A DNA stretch of 48,939 bases from an uncultured bacterium (GTDB taxonomy: Bacteria; Desulfobacterota; Desulfobaccia; Desulfobaccales; 0-14-0-80-60-11), in the NCBI GenBank assembly GCA_937943575.1, contig CALEAV010000022.1:1-48939 (forward strand), given 5' to 3'. The notes under the pieces were generated by a model. That model saw nothing but the letters and a program-made list of their open reading frames with translations. It made no database searches and was not told the origin of the DNA. The position numbers and the translations under genes were made by a program. Shown here in pieces: positions 24,839 through 32,800 of the stretch; within the stretch, counting starts at the first letter, position 1; each line of letters starts with the position of its first letter.

Positions 24839-25786
24839 TCAGGTGTGAATTTCCACCACATCGCCCTCCTGCAGGACATAGTCCCGCTGCACCCGCTGGC
24901 CGGGGAAGGTTTCCCGGCCCCAGACCCGGGCGAACTTGAACTGGCGGGCCAGGTCATGGTGGATGCGGCCGGCCAGCTCCAGGACGGTGGTGTTTCGGGG
25001 CAGCACAAAGGGGGCGTTGTAGTTGGCGGCCTTGCCCGGGGCCCGGGTATAGACCCGGATGAGGCCCAGGATGCCGAAGAGGGCGGCCTTGAGTTCCGGC
25101 AGTCCCCGGCGGGTCTCCGCGGAGACGGGCCAGGTGGGCAGGCGCTCCCGCAGGAGGTCCAGGTAGAGCGCCTCCTCCTCCGGGTCGTCCAGGAGGTCCA
25201 CCTGATTGAGGATGACCAGGGCCGGGCGGGAGGCGAGGCTGAGCTGACAGCCGGTCAGGATGGCGGCCAGCCGGTCCAGCTCTTCTGTGGGATCGGCGGG
25301 AGGCGCCAAGACGATGGCCCAGGCGTCGGCCCGGCGCAGCAGGTCCGGGAACCAGGGCTCCAGGAAATCTCCCCCCACAGGGGGAGTGTCCACCAGCTGC
25401 ACCTGAACATTTTCGAAGCGCATCATGCCGGCCAGGGGGGTGCGAGTGGTGAAGGGGTAGGGGGCGATGAGGGGCTGGGCCTTGGTGAGGGCGGCCACCA
25501 GGGAGGATTTGCCGGTGTTGGGGGGGCCGATGAGGGCCACCTGGCCCACCCCCTCCTTGTCAAGGAGATAGACCGGGGCCCGGCGGCCGGGGCCGTGGCG
25601 GGCGCTCCCCAGGTCCCGAAGCTGGGAGAGACGCCGGCGCAGGTCGGCCCGGAGCTTGTCCGTGCCCTTGTGCTTGGGCATGATGGCCAGCATCTCTTCC
25701 AGGCAGCGGATCTTGTCGCTGACCGACCGGGCCTCCCGGTAGCGCTTTTCAGCTTCGAAATAGGCGGGCGGCAGATTAGCCGGCAT
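24839..25786 (-). CDS. Obg/DRG-type GTPase with C-terminal TGS domain
   Basis: 315 aa. An N-terminal helical part (1-70) precedes the G domain: P-loop GPPNTGKSS, switch [12 protein letters not shown] (G3, DRG-like), NQVD (G4) and PVSAETRRG (G5). A TGS domain closes the protein (about 250-315; [32 protein letters not shown]). DRG/Obg proteins bind ribosomes or RNA. The ATG at 25786 overlaps the end of rpoZ by 11 bases, so the two are translationally coupled. The GTPase family is clear; the ribosome role is by homology. Confidence 0.88.
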   Translation of the reverse strand: MPANLPPAYFEAEKRYREARSVSDKIRCLEEMLAIMPKHKGTDKLRADLRRRLSQLRDLGSARHGPGRRAPVYLLDKEGVGQVALIGPPNTGKSSLVAALTKAQPLIAPYPFTTRTPLAGMMRFENVQVQLVDTPPVGGDFLEPWFPDLLRRADAWAIVLAPPADPTEELDRLAAILTGCQLSLASRPALVILNQVDLLDDPEEEALYLDLLRERLPTWPVSAETRRGLPELKAALFGILGLIRVYTRAPGKAANYNAPFVLPRNTTVLELAGRIHHDLARQFKFARVWGRETFPGQRVQRDYVLQEGDVVEIHT

Positions 25787-26012
25787 CCTCGTCCCGGTAG
25801 GGGGTCTTCTCCGGGAGGGCGGGCAGGGGCGAGGTGGGGATGACCTTGCCCGCGGCGATCTCCCGCAAGGCCATGACGATTTCCTTGTTGTCGCCCGGCA
25901 CCAGGACCGGGGCGCCGCGATGCAGCTGGCGCACCCGCTTGGCCGCCATGTGCACCAGGGCAAAGCGGTTGGGGACCCGGCGCAGGCAGTCTTCAATGGT
26001 GACGCGTGCCAT
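25776..26012 (-). CDS. rpoZ: DNA-directed RNA polymerase omega subunit
   Basis: 78 aa. [29 protein letters not shown] is typical of omega, followed by [16 protein letters not shown]. Omega helps fold beta-prime into RNA polymerase. The ribosome site GGGAGGT is seven bases before the ATG and a promoter (TTGCAA-16-TATACT) lies about 95 bases upstream. In many bacteria rpoZ sits with gmk and spoT; here its downstream partner is a TGS GTPase instead. Confidence 0.95.
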   Translation of the reverse strand: MARVTIEDCLRRVPNRFALVHMAAKRVRQLHRGAPVLVPGDNKEIVMALREIAAGKVIPTSPLPALPEKTPYRDEDAG

Positions 26013-26105
26013 AGACCTTACCTCCCTGACTGGAATGTGGCGCCGGTCGTGGGCGGCACCCAGTGAAGGGGCCCGAACCGGTGATTCACATGCGATGCAT
26101 TAATT

Positions 26106-26133
26106 AGTATAAATGGCGCCCGCCGGATTGCAA
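26106..26133 (-). promoter_or_regulatory. Promoter for rpoZ and the TGS GTPase
   Basis: Minus strand: TTGCAA (26128-26133), 16-base spacer, TATACT (26106-26111, five of six). It lies just downstream of the interrupted small ORF. Confidence 0.6.
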
Positions 26134-26142
26134 CGGCGAGCT

Positions 26143-26331
26143 TCACTTACGCCCCGTGCGGGTCGCCGGCGGGGTGGGGTCCCCAGGGCGCTGCCCCTCC
26201 CTCGCCTGCCGCACCAGGAGGGCGAAGCTCTCCGGGGCCACCTCCCGTCCGCACGCCGTGCAGACCACCGTCACGCCCTGTCAGTCCGGGCGGAGGCGCA
26301 GGGGATGGCGGCAGGCAGGACAGGGCAGCAT
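26143..26331 (-). pseudogene. Small zinc-ribbon ORF with an in-frame UGA at codon 17
   Basis: The ATG overlaps the stop of the preceding gene (TGATG), indicating coupling. Reading on gives MLPCPACRHPLRLRPD, then TGA (26281-26283), then QGVTVVCTACGREV and on to a TGA at 26143. The two CxxC knuckles (residues 4-7 and 24-27) form a zinc ribbon only if the UGA is read through. GC3 is high on both sides. Either a nonsense mutation or sequencing error, a short 16-aa product with restart at a GTG (codon 20), or UGA recoding. A 7-bp hairpin with a GGC loop begins 16 bases after the UGA, like the SECIS of mvhD, but hairpins are common at this GC. Confidence 0.4.
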
Positions 26332-27110
26332 CACAGATAGCGGGAGAGCCGGGGCAGACCGGGGTCCACCTGCCGATACTCCCGGATCAGGGCATTGATA
26401 TACAGCCAGGCGAAGCTCAGCAGGATCTCGGGGACGTATTTGCGGGCCCCGTGGCGGTCGAAGGCCAGCTCCACCTCCTTCCCCGCCAGGCTGAGGCGGA
26501 AGGCCGCATCCCCCAGGATGCGCCAGATGACCTGCCAGCCCCCGGGCAGGGGATGAACGGAGCCGCTCTCCAAGCGGGCCACCGCCACCTCCACCAGGGG
26601 GGCCGCCAGACGCGGCAACACCTCCTCCCGCACCCCCAGGGCCTGCTCCTGGATGGGCCGGGCCTCGGGCGGGGCAAACTCCGCCACCGGCAGCCACCCG
26701 GGGTCCGGGGCGCCGGGAACCAGGGCGTATTCCCCCCGGCCGTAGCGGGCCAGCACCGCCAGGTAGTCCCAGGCGAAGACGTAGGCATCCTCGGTGGGCA
26801 CCGCCCGGCTCAAAGGCCCGAAATAGACCCGCAAATCCGTGCCGAACTCCTCGTCGGCGATATAGAGAAAGAAAAGCTCCAGGGGCCGGAAGGGCCGGAG
26901 ATGCAGCACCCAGCGCACCCCGGGGTAGGGGGTGTCCTCAAGGAGTTGGCCTCCCACCAGCCGGGCCAGCAGCGCGGCATCCAGCTGTGCCAGTCCCTCC
27001 AGGTCGGCCCGGTATTTTTTGCCGACGTAGTGGCGGAGCTGGGCGTCCCAGCCGAAGCCACCCTCAAAGTCCCTCAGGGGGAGCAGCCCACAGAGGCTCC
27101 CGGCGTTCAG
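26331..27110 (-). CDS. Hypothetical protein with apparent CTG start (vaguely DUF3786-like)
   Basis: 259 aa if begun at CTG 27108-27110, which overlaps the stop of the thioesterase gene (CTGA) and has GTGGAGG ten bases upstream. No ATG, GTG or TTG exists in frame between the upstream stop and a GTG at 26957, yet codons in that 150-base stretch have the same high GC3 as the rest and read a plausible protein (SLCGLLPLRDFEGGFGWDA). The core IADEEFGTDLRVYFGPL recalls DUF3786 proteins of Desulfobacterota, but weakly. Function unknown. Alternative: translation starts at GTG 26957 and gives 208 aa. Confidence 0.55.
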   Translation of the reverse strand: MNAGSLCGLLPLRDFEGGFGWDAQLRHYVGKKYRADLEGLAQLDAALLARLVGGQLLEDTPYPGVRWVLHLRPFRPLELFFLYIADEEFGTDLRVYFGPLSRAVPTEDAYVFAWDYLAVLARYGRGEYALVPGAPDPGWLPVAEFAPPEARPIQEQALGVREEVLPRLAAPLVEVAVARLESGSVHPLPGGWQVIWRILGDAAFRLSLAGKEVELAFDRHGARKYVPEILLSFAWLYINALIREYRQVDPGLPRLSRYL

Positions 27111-27493
27111 CCCTTTTTGGCCTCCACTTTCTGCATGAACTTGGCTGCATCAATTATATACCGGATGTGGGTGGCCTCGCCGATCTTTTCCTTGTCGTCG
27201 AAGGCCTCCAGCCTGAAGACGTGCTTGCGCTTGTCCACCTCGATGAGCTCGGTGACCGCCCGGACCTTCATCCCCAGGGGCGTGGGGGCGGTGTGCTTGA
27301 GCTCCATGCCGGCCCCCACGGACTGCTCTCCCGGGGCCAGGTGCGGGGCCATGAGCTCGGCGCTCACCCCCTCAAAGAGGCCCACGAGGTAGGGCGTGCC
27401 GAAGACGTCCGGCAGGTCCGGGAAGAAATTGCGGGCGGAGTGCTCCGGGCCGGTGGTGATCTCCTTTTCATGCTTCATGCCCACGGTCAGCAT
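27107..27493 (-). CDS. Thioesterase (FlK-like hotdog fold)
   Basis: 128 aa. The sequence HTAPTPLGMKVRAVTELIEV then RLEAFDDKEKIGEATHIRYII matches the fluoroacetyl-CoA thioesterase (FlK)-like hotdog family, which hydrolyses acyl-CoA esters; the usual catalytic region THR/GLF is seen as LVGLFEGVSAELM. Ribosome site AGAGGAGG six bases before the ATG. In anaerobes it may clear dead-end acyl-CoAs; substrate not determined. Upstream, 27494-27756 holds no gene; a near-palindrome AAGAGTGCTCTT lies at about 27554-27565. Confidence 0.82.
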   Translation of the reverse strand: MLTVGMKHEKEITTGPEHSARNFFPDLPDVFGTPYLVGLFEGVSAELMAPHLAPGEQSVGAGMELKHTAPTPLGMKVRAVTELIEVDKRKHVFRLEAFDDKEKIGEATHIRYIIDAAKFMQKVEAKKG

Positions 27494-27756
27494 CGGTTGC
27501 CTCCTCTGATGAAAAATTTTCGGAAATAGGGATGGCCTTGCTTGGGATTAAATAAGAGTGCTCTTGGGGGAAGGGGCCAAGGGTCGGCGACCCCATACCC
27601 TTCCCTCAAACCCCCATCCCCAACCCCATGTGGGGGTGGGCGGGAGTGCAAGGAGACAGGTGAAAATCACCCCCGGTTCTCCCTAAAGAATCATATGCAG
27701 AAAGGCGTTTGCCTGAGAAAAACCGGCATTATGCCAAGCGTTCCCCGGGCGGCTCC

Positions 27757-28362
27757 TCAGACCGCCAGGGGCGAGAGTTTGATGGGGCCGAGCTTTTCCC
27801 CCTGGGCCAGGCGCCGGCCCAGGAGGCGGGCCTGCTCCAGCACCTCCGGCCGCCCCAGGATGGCGCCCTTTTCATCCACCCCCCGCACCAGGATTTCGGC
27901 GGCGTAGGTGACGTTGATGGCGTCGAAGAAGTATTTGGCGGTGAGGCGAGCCCCCACAAAGAGCAGTCTGCCGTGGGTGGCGCCGGTGCACAGAAGCACG
28001 CCCTGGCGCTCCGGGCCGGGGAAGTCCCTTTTGAGAACATACCGCCGGGACCACAGGGCCTGGGTGCGGTCAATGAAGGCCTTGGCCTGGGCCGAGACGC
28101 CGTAAAAGAAGATGGGGGAGGCCAGGGCCACCACGTCGGCCGCCAGGAGCTTGTCATACAGGGGGAGCATGTCGTCCTTGATGGGGCAGGTGCCGTCCTT
28201 GAAGCAGTGGTAGATCTCCAGGCAGGGGGTGATCTTCAACTCCCGGAGGGCCAACCGCTCCACCTCCCCGCCGACTTCGGCGGCCCCGTCCAGAAAGGCC
28301 TGCAGGAGAATCTCGGAGTTGCCGCCTTTGCGGGGACTGCCCCAGATGCCGAGAATTTTCAT
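27757..28362 (-). CDS. Flavodoxin-fold NAD(P)H-dependent FMN reductase family protein
   Basis: 201 aa. FMN phosphate loop GSPRKGGNSEILLQAF lies at 8-23. The CLEIYHC plus GTCPIKDDM block (Cys at about 47, 53 and 59) is typical of iron-sulfur-flavoprotein-like flavodoxin-fold reductases; here the Cys count is too low for the canonical 4Fe-4S pattern to be asserted. ASPIFFYGVSAQAKAFIDR lies in the second FMN loop. Electron carrier or quinone/flavin reductase, substrate unknown. Ribosome site GAGGAG. Divergent from the tlpA-like gene. Confidence 0.82.
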   Translation of the reverse strand: MKILGIWGSPRKGGNSEILLQAFLDGAAEVGGEVERLALRELKITPCLEIYHCFKDGTCPIKDDMLPLYDKLLAADVVALASPIFFYGVSAQAKAFIDRTQALWSRRYVLKRDFPGPERQGVLLCTGATHGRLLFVGARLTAKYFFDAINVTYAAEILVRGVDEKGAILGRPEVLEQARLLGRRLAQGEKLGPIKLSPLAV

Positions 28363-28484
28363 GTCCCGCTCCTCACCGTGGCCCCCAGACCCCGGGGCCG
28401 GGCAGGCTTGTGCTTCCCAATATGAGAGAGGAAAGGGGGGATTGTCAAGGCCGGGATGACCTGGACAGCTTCCTCCGGGGTGAA

Positions 28485-28513
28485 TTGCCGCCGCCGGGTG
28501 GATTTGTTATAAA
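28485..28513 (+). promoter_or_regulatory. Candidate promoter for the tlpA-like gene
   Basis: TTGCCG (three of six), 17-base spacer, TATAAA (five of six). Lies in the divergent spacer 28363-28555, 43 bases before the ATG, leaving a short leader with a GAAGGAG ribosome site. Confidence 0.5.
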
Positions 28514-28555
28514 GGAGCCACAGGAAACCCATTCTGCCGTGAGAAGGAGAATCCC

Positions 28556-29053
28556 ATGGCGTACAGAACCGGCGCCCGGCTGGGGATACTGCTGGTTGCG
28601 AGCGCCCTGCTGATGGCGTTGACCGGGCCGGCGGGGGCCCAGGGCAAAGCGGCCCCGGATTTCACCCTCAAGGACATCCTGGAAGGCAAGGAGTACAGTC
28701 TCAGCCAGTTCAGGGGCAAGGTGGTGCTCATCAACTTTTTCACCTTTTTCTGCGGGCCCTGCCGGGATGAGATGCCGGATCTGGAAAAGATCAACCAGGA
28801 GCTCAAGGGCAAGGGCTATGAGACCCTCGGCATCGGGCTGTCCTCGGATCCCACCCAGCTGCGCTTCCTCATCAAGCAGTTGGGGGTCACCTACCCGGTG
28901 CTTTTGGGGGATGACAAGGTGGCCAAGGCCTACGGGGGGGTGGAGGTGGTGCCCACCAGCTTCATCATCGACAAACAGGGGAACATTGCCCACAAGGTCC
29001 TGGGGACCCGGAAGAAAGAGGAATTCCTGAAGATGATCCAGCCGCTCCTGTAA
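28556..29053 (+). CDS. TlpA/ResA-like periplasmic thiol-disulfide oxidoreductase
   Basis: 165 aa. Signal peptide about 1-28 (LLVASALLMALTGPAGAQG). Thioredoxin fold with active-site CGPC (about 64-67, in FFTFFCGPCRDEMPDL) and cis-Pro in VVPTSFIIDKQGNI. Such proteins reduce periplasmic disulfides, often in cytochrome c maturation. Single-gene unit with its own promoter and terminator. Confidence 0.9.
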   Translation: MAYRTGARLGILLVASALLMALTGPAGAQGKAAPDFTLKDILEGKEYSLSQFRGKVVLINFFTFFCGPCRDEMPDLEKINQELKGKGYETLGIGLSSDPTQLRFLIKQLGVTYPVLLGDDKVAKAYGGVEVVPTSFIIDKQGNIAHKVLGTRKKEEFLKMIQPLL

Positions 29054-29128
29054 CGGCTGACCGGGAACGGAGGCAAAAGCCGGGCGGGGGCGGGCCCGAG
29101 CCGGCCCCCCGATCGCCGGCGCAGGCAT

Positions 29129-29165
29129 AAGGCCGGAGGCGTTAGCTGCCGGCCTTTTCATTTTT
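29129..29165 (+). terminator. Rho-independent terminator after the tlpA-like gene
   Basis: AAGGCCGG (29129-29136) pairs with CCGGCCTT (29149-29156) around a 12-base loop, followed by TTCATTTTT. Confidence 0.85.
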
Positions 29166-29330
29166 GGCGGGGCTCAAAATAAGGGTCGGAGCCGGGCTCC
29201 CGCCTTGGCCGCGGGGTGACGGAGGTTTTGGGGGCAGGGGGCAAGGGCCGGGGATTCCTGCCCTTCTCCCGGACCCTCTTCCCCACCCCCCAATGCTCTG
29301 CCGGCCTGGCGGTCGGGCCAGGGCGAGTTC

Positions 29331-29792
29331 TCAGGCGCTGGCGGCCTTCTGCCTGGCCAGCCAAGCCTCCCGGGCCTCCCGGCGCACCGGGCTGGGCCCC
29401 AGGCGGTAGGCCCGCTCCGCCATCTCCTTGGCGATGGCGGCGAATTTGGGCCCCTCGGAGGACGACAGGTTGAACATCTCCAGGCGCTCGGGCTCAAAGC
29501 CGATGGCCTCGAAATCCTTCTTCAGCTTGGTGACCCGCTTCCGGGCCCGGATGTTCCCGGAGAGGTAGTGGCATTCGCCCTCCAGGCAGCCGGCCACGAA
29601 GACCACGTCGGCGCCGCCTTCGAAGGCCTTGAGGAGGTGGAGGATATCCACCCGGCCGGTGCAGGGGACCATGATGATTTTGATTTCCGGGGGGTATTGC
29701 AACCGCATCGAACCTGCCAGGTCCGCGGCGCTGTAGGCTCAGTAGCGGCAGCAGAAGGCGATGATCTTGGGGGTCCAGTCGGTGGCGGTCAT
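29331..29792 (-). CDS. mvhD: MvhD/HdrA-associated [Fe-S] subunit, selenocysteine-containing
   Basis: 153 aa including selenocysteine encoded by TGA at 29739-29741 (codon 18). Conventional reading would begin only at 29708 and lose the N-terminus. The full frame from the ATG at 29792 (GGGAGG upstream) reads FCCRY-Sec-AYSAADLAG, then the canonical MvhD stretch YPPEIKIIMVPCTGRVD, AGCLEGECHY and GNIRARKRV. Methanogen VhuD and Desulfobacterota homologues carry selenocysteine in this cluster. A SECIS-like hairpin starts right after the UGA. MvhD is a [2Fe-2S] link that passes electrons between HdrA and hydrogenases or other donors. It lies 61 bases downstream of the hdrA fusion gene, surely the same operon. 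Confidence 0.9.
29703..29728 (-). promoter_or_regulatory. Bacterial-type SECIS hairpin downstream of the mvhD UGA
   Basis: On the minus strand, starting 10 bases after the UGA: CCGC, then GGACCT, loop GGC, AGGTTC, 3-base bulge GAT, GCGG. That is a 4-bp lower stem, a 6-bp upper stem (one G-U) and an apical loop about 20 bases from the UGA, the placement expected of bacterial SECIS elements read by SelB. Confidence 0.72.
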
Positions 29793-29853
29793 GATGCCTC
29801 CCTCATAGCACGAAATTTGACGGGGAGGGCGGGGTGCCCTCCCCGGATAAGGC

Positions 29854-32800
29854 TCAGCTGGCGGCCAGGGCCAGTTCCTGGGCGATGATCTGGGTATCGG
29901 TGTAATGCTTCAGCTGGATGGCCTTGGCCGGGCATTCCGAGACGCACACCCCGCAGCCCTGGCACTTGGCCGGATCGATGTAGGCGGCGTCCACGGTGTA
30001 GTCGATGACCGGCACCATGAAGGGGCAGGTGCGCACGCAGGTGAGGCAGACGGCGCACTTGTCCTGGTCCACCACGGCCACGATGCCGCCCACCTTGACG
30101 GTGTCCTGGGCCAGGAAGGTGGCGGCCCGGCCCGCCGCCGCCTTGGCCTGGGCGATGGATTCGTCCATGGGTTTGGGGTAGTGGGCCAGGCCGGCCAGGA
30201 AGATGCCGTCGGTGGGGAAATCCACCGGCCGGAGCTTGGCGTGGGCCTCGTTGAAGAAGCCCTCGGCGTTGCGGGGCACCTTGAAGGTCTCACCCAACTC
30301 CTCCACATCGTTGGGCAAGACGGCGCTGGCCAGGGTGAGGATGTCGGGGTGCAGCACCACGGGCAGGCCGAGGATGGGATCGGTGACGGTGACCTCGAGG
30401 CCCCGGTCCGGTTTGGTTTTGACCTTGGGCTTGTTGTCCAGGTCATAGCGGATAAAGACGATGCCCTTTTCCCGGGCCTCCTTGTAGAGGAGCTCCTTTT
30501 CGCCGTAGGTGCGCATATCCCGGTAAAGGATGAAGATATCCATTTCGGGGTTGAGCTCCTTCAAGGCCAGGGCGCTTTCCACCGAATGGGTGCAGCACAA
30601 GCGGCTGCAATAGGGGCGCTGCGGCTCCCGGGAGCCGACGCACTGGATGAAGACCGCCTGCCGGGCCTCTTCCAACCGGGGGTCCTTCCCGGCGATCAGT
30701 TCATCCAACTCGAAGGCAGTGTAAACGTGGGGATGCCTGCCGTAGAGGTATTCCTCCGGCTGGTAGGGCTGGCCGCCGGTGGCCATGATGGTGACCCCGT
30801 GCTCCAGGTCCCGGTTGCCCTGGGGGGTCTTGACGGTGGAGCGGTAGTTGCCGATGAAGCCGCCGGTCTCCACCACCTCGGAGTTGAACATGATCTCGAT
30901 GTTGGGGTGGGTCTCCACCGACTTGATGAGGTCGGTGAGGAAGCCCCGGTAGTCGTAGCCCCGGTGGCTGATGACGAGCTTCCAGGCGTTGCCCCCCAGT
31001 TTGTCGGTCTTTTCCACCAGGTAGGCCTTGAAGCCCATATCGGCGATGGAGCGGGCGGCGGTCATGCCGGCGACGCCGCCGCCGATGACCAGGGCGGCCT
31101 TGGTAACCGGGAACTCCATCTTGTGGAGGGGCTCCAGATTCCGCAGCCGGGCCGCCACGCCCCGCACCAGGTCCTTGGCCTTCTCCAGTGCGGCCTCAGG
31201 CTCGTGCATGTGCACCCAGGAGTCCTGGTCCCGGATGTTGGCCATCTCGAAGAGGTAGGGGTTGAGGCCCGCCTGCTGGATGGTCTCCATGAACATGGGG
31301 GCATGGGTGCGGGGGCTGCAGGAGGCCACCAGGACCCGGTTGAGCTTGTGCTCCTGAATGGCCTGGACGATCTTGGCCTGGGTGTCCGCCGAACAGGTGA
31401 AGAGGTTTTCGTCGGCGAAGGCCACGTTGGGAAGGGTCCGGGCGTATTCCGTCAGCTTGGGGATATCGATGACCCCGCCGATGTTGATGCCGCAGTTGCA
31501 CACAAAGACGCCGATGCGGGGCTCTTCGCCGGTGACGTCCCGCTCCGGGGGGATCTCCGGCTTCTTGATGGCGGTGTTGCGGGCGGCGGCCAGAAGCTCC
31601 CCGGCGGCCGCGGCGGCGGCGGAGGCCTCCATCACCGACTGGGGGATGTCCTTGGGGGCCTGGAAGACGCCGCAGACGTAGATGCCGTCCTTGCTGGTGT
31701 TCACCGGCGCGAAGGGCGAGCTGGCGGCGAAGCGGGTGTCGGGTTTGATCTCCACCCCCAGGGTTTTGGCCAGCTTCAGGGCGTCGGGAGAGGACTCCAG
31801 GCCCACGGAGAGGACCACCAGGTTGAAGGTCTCTTCCTTGATCTCGCCGTTTTCCGCCACGTAGCGGATGGAGACGTCGTCGGAGCCCGGCACCCGGTCG
31901 ATGCTGTGGATGCGGGAGCGGATGAAGCGCACCCCGTGCTCCTGCTCGGCCCGCCAGTAGTATTTTTCAAAGTCCTTGCCGTGGGTGCGCATGTCCATGA
32001 AGAAGATGGCGGTGTCCAGGGTGTATTCCTTGCAGTGCTCCTTGGCGATCACCGCCTGCTTGATGGCGTACATGCAGCACACCGCCGAGCAGTAGCTGTT
32101 GTCGCAGTGGTGCAGGTCCCGGGAGCCCACGCACTGCAGCCAGGCGATCTTTTTGGGCTCCATGTGGTCGCTGGGCCGGATAAGGTGGCCGGCATAGGGC
32201 CCGGAGGCGGAGAGGATGCGCTCAAACTCCAGGCTGGTGAGCACCCCGGGGTACTGGGCGTAGTGGTAGGCCGCGTACAGGGAGGGGTCGTAGGTCTGGA
32301 AGCCCGGAGCCAGCACCACTGCGCCCACGTTGAGATCCAGGGTCTGGGGGCCCTGCTGATGGGCGATGGCCCCGGCCTGGCAGGCGATGACGCACTGCAT
32401 GCACTCGGAGCACAGCCCGCAGTTGATGCACCGGGCCGCCTCGGCCACGGCCTGCTCCGTGTCGAAGCCCAGGTTGATCTCCTGGAAGCCTTTGAGCCAT
32501 TCCTCCACCGGCAGATGGGGCATGGCGGCCCGGGGCTTTTGGGGCTGATCCTTGGGGATCGGAGCCCACTGCCCGTCCTTGATGGGCCGCAGCGGCATCT
32601 CCCGGTCGGCCTTGAGATCCCGGCCCGTAAGATAGCGGTCAATGGAGATGGCCGCCTCCCGGCCGTCGGCCACCGCAGCGATGGCGATCCAGGGGCCGGA
32701 GACCACGTCCCCGCCGGCAAAGACGCCCTCCCGGCTGGTGGCCTTGGTGTCCGGGTCCACCTTGATGAGGCCCCGGGGGGTGAGCTCAATGCCGTCTTCC

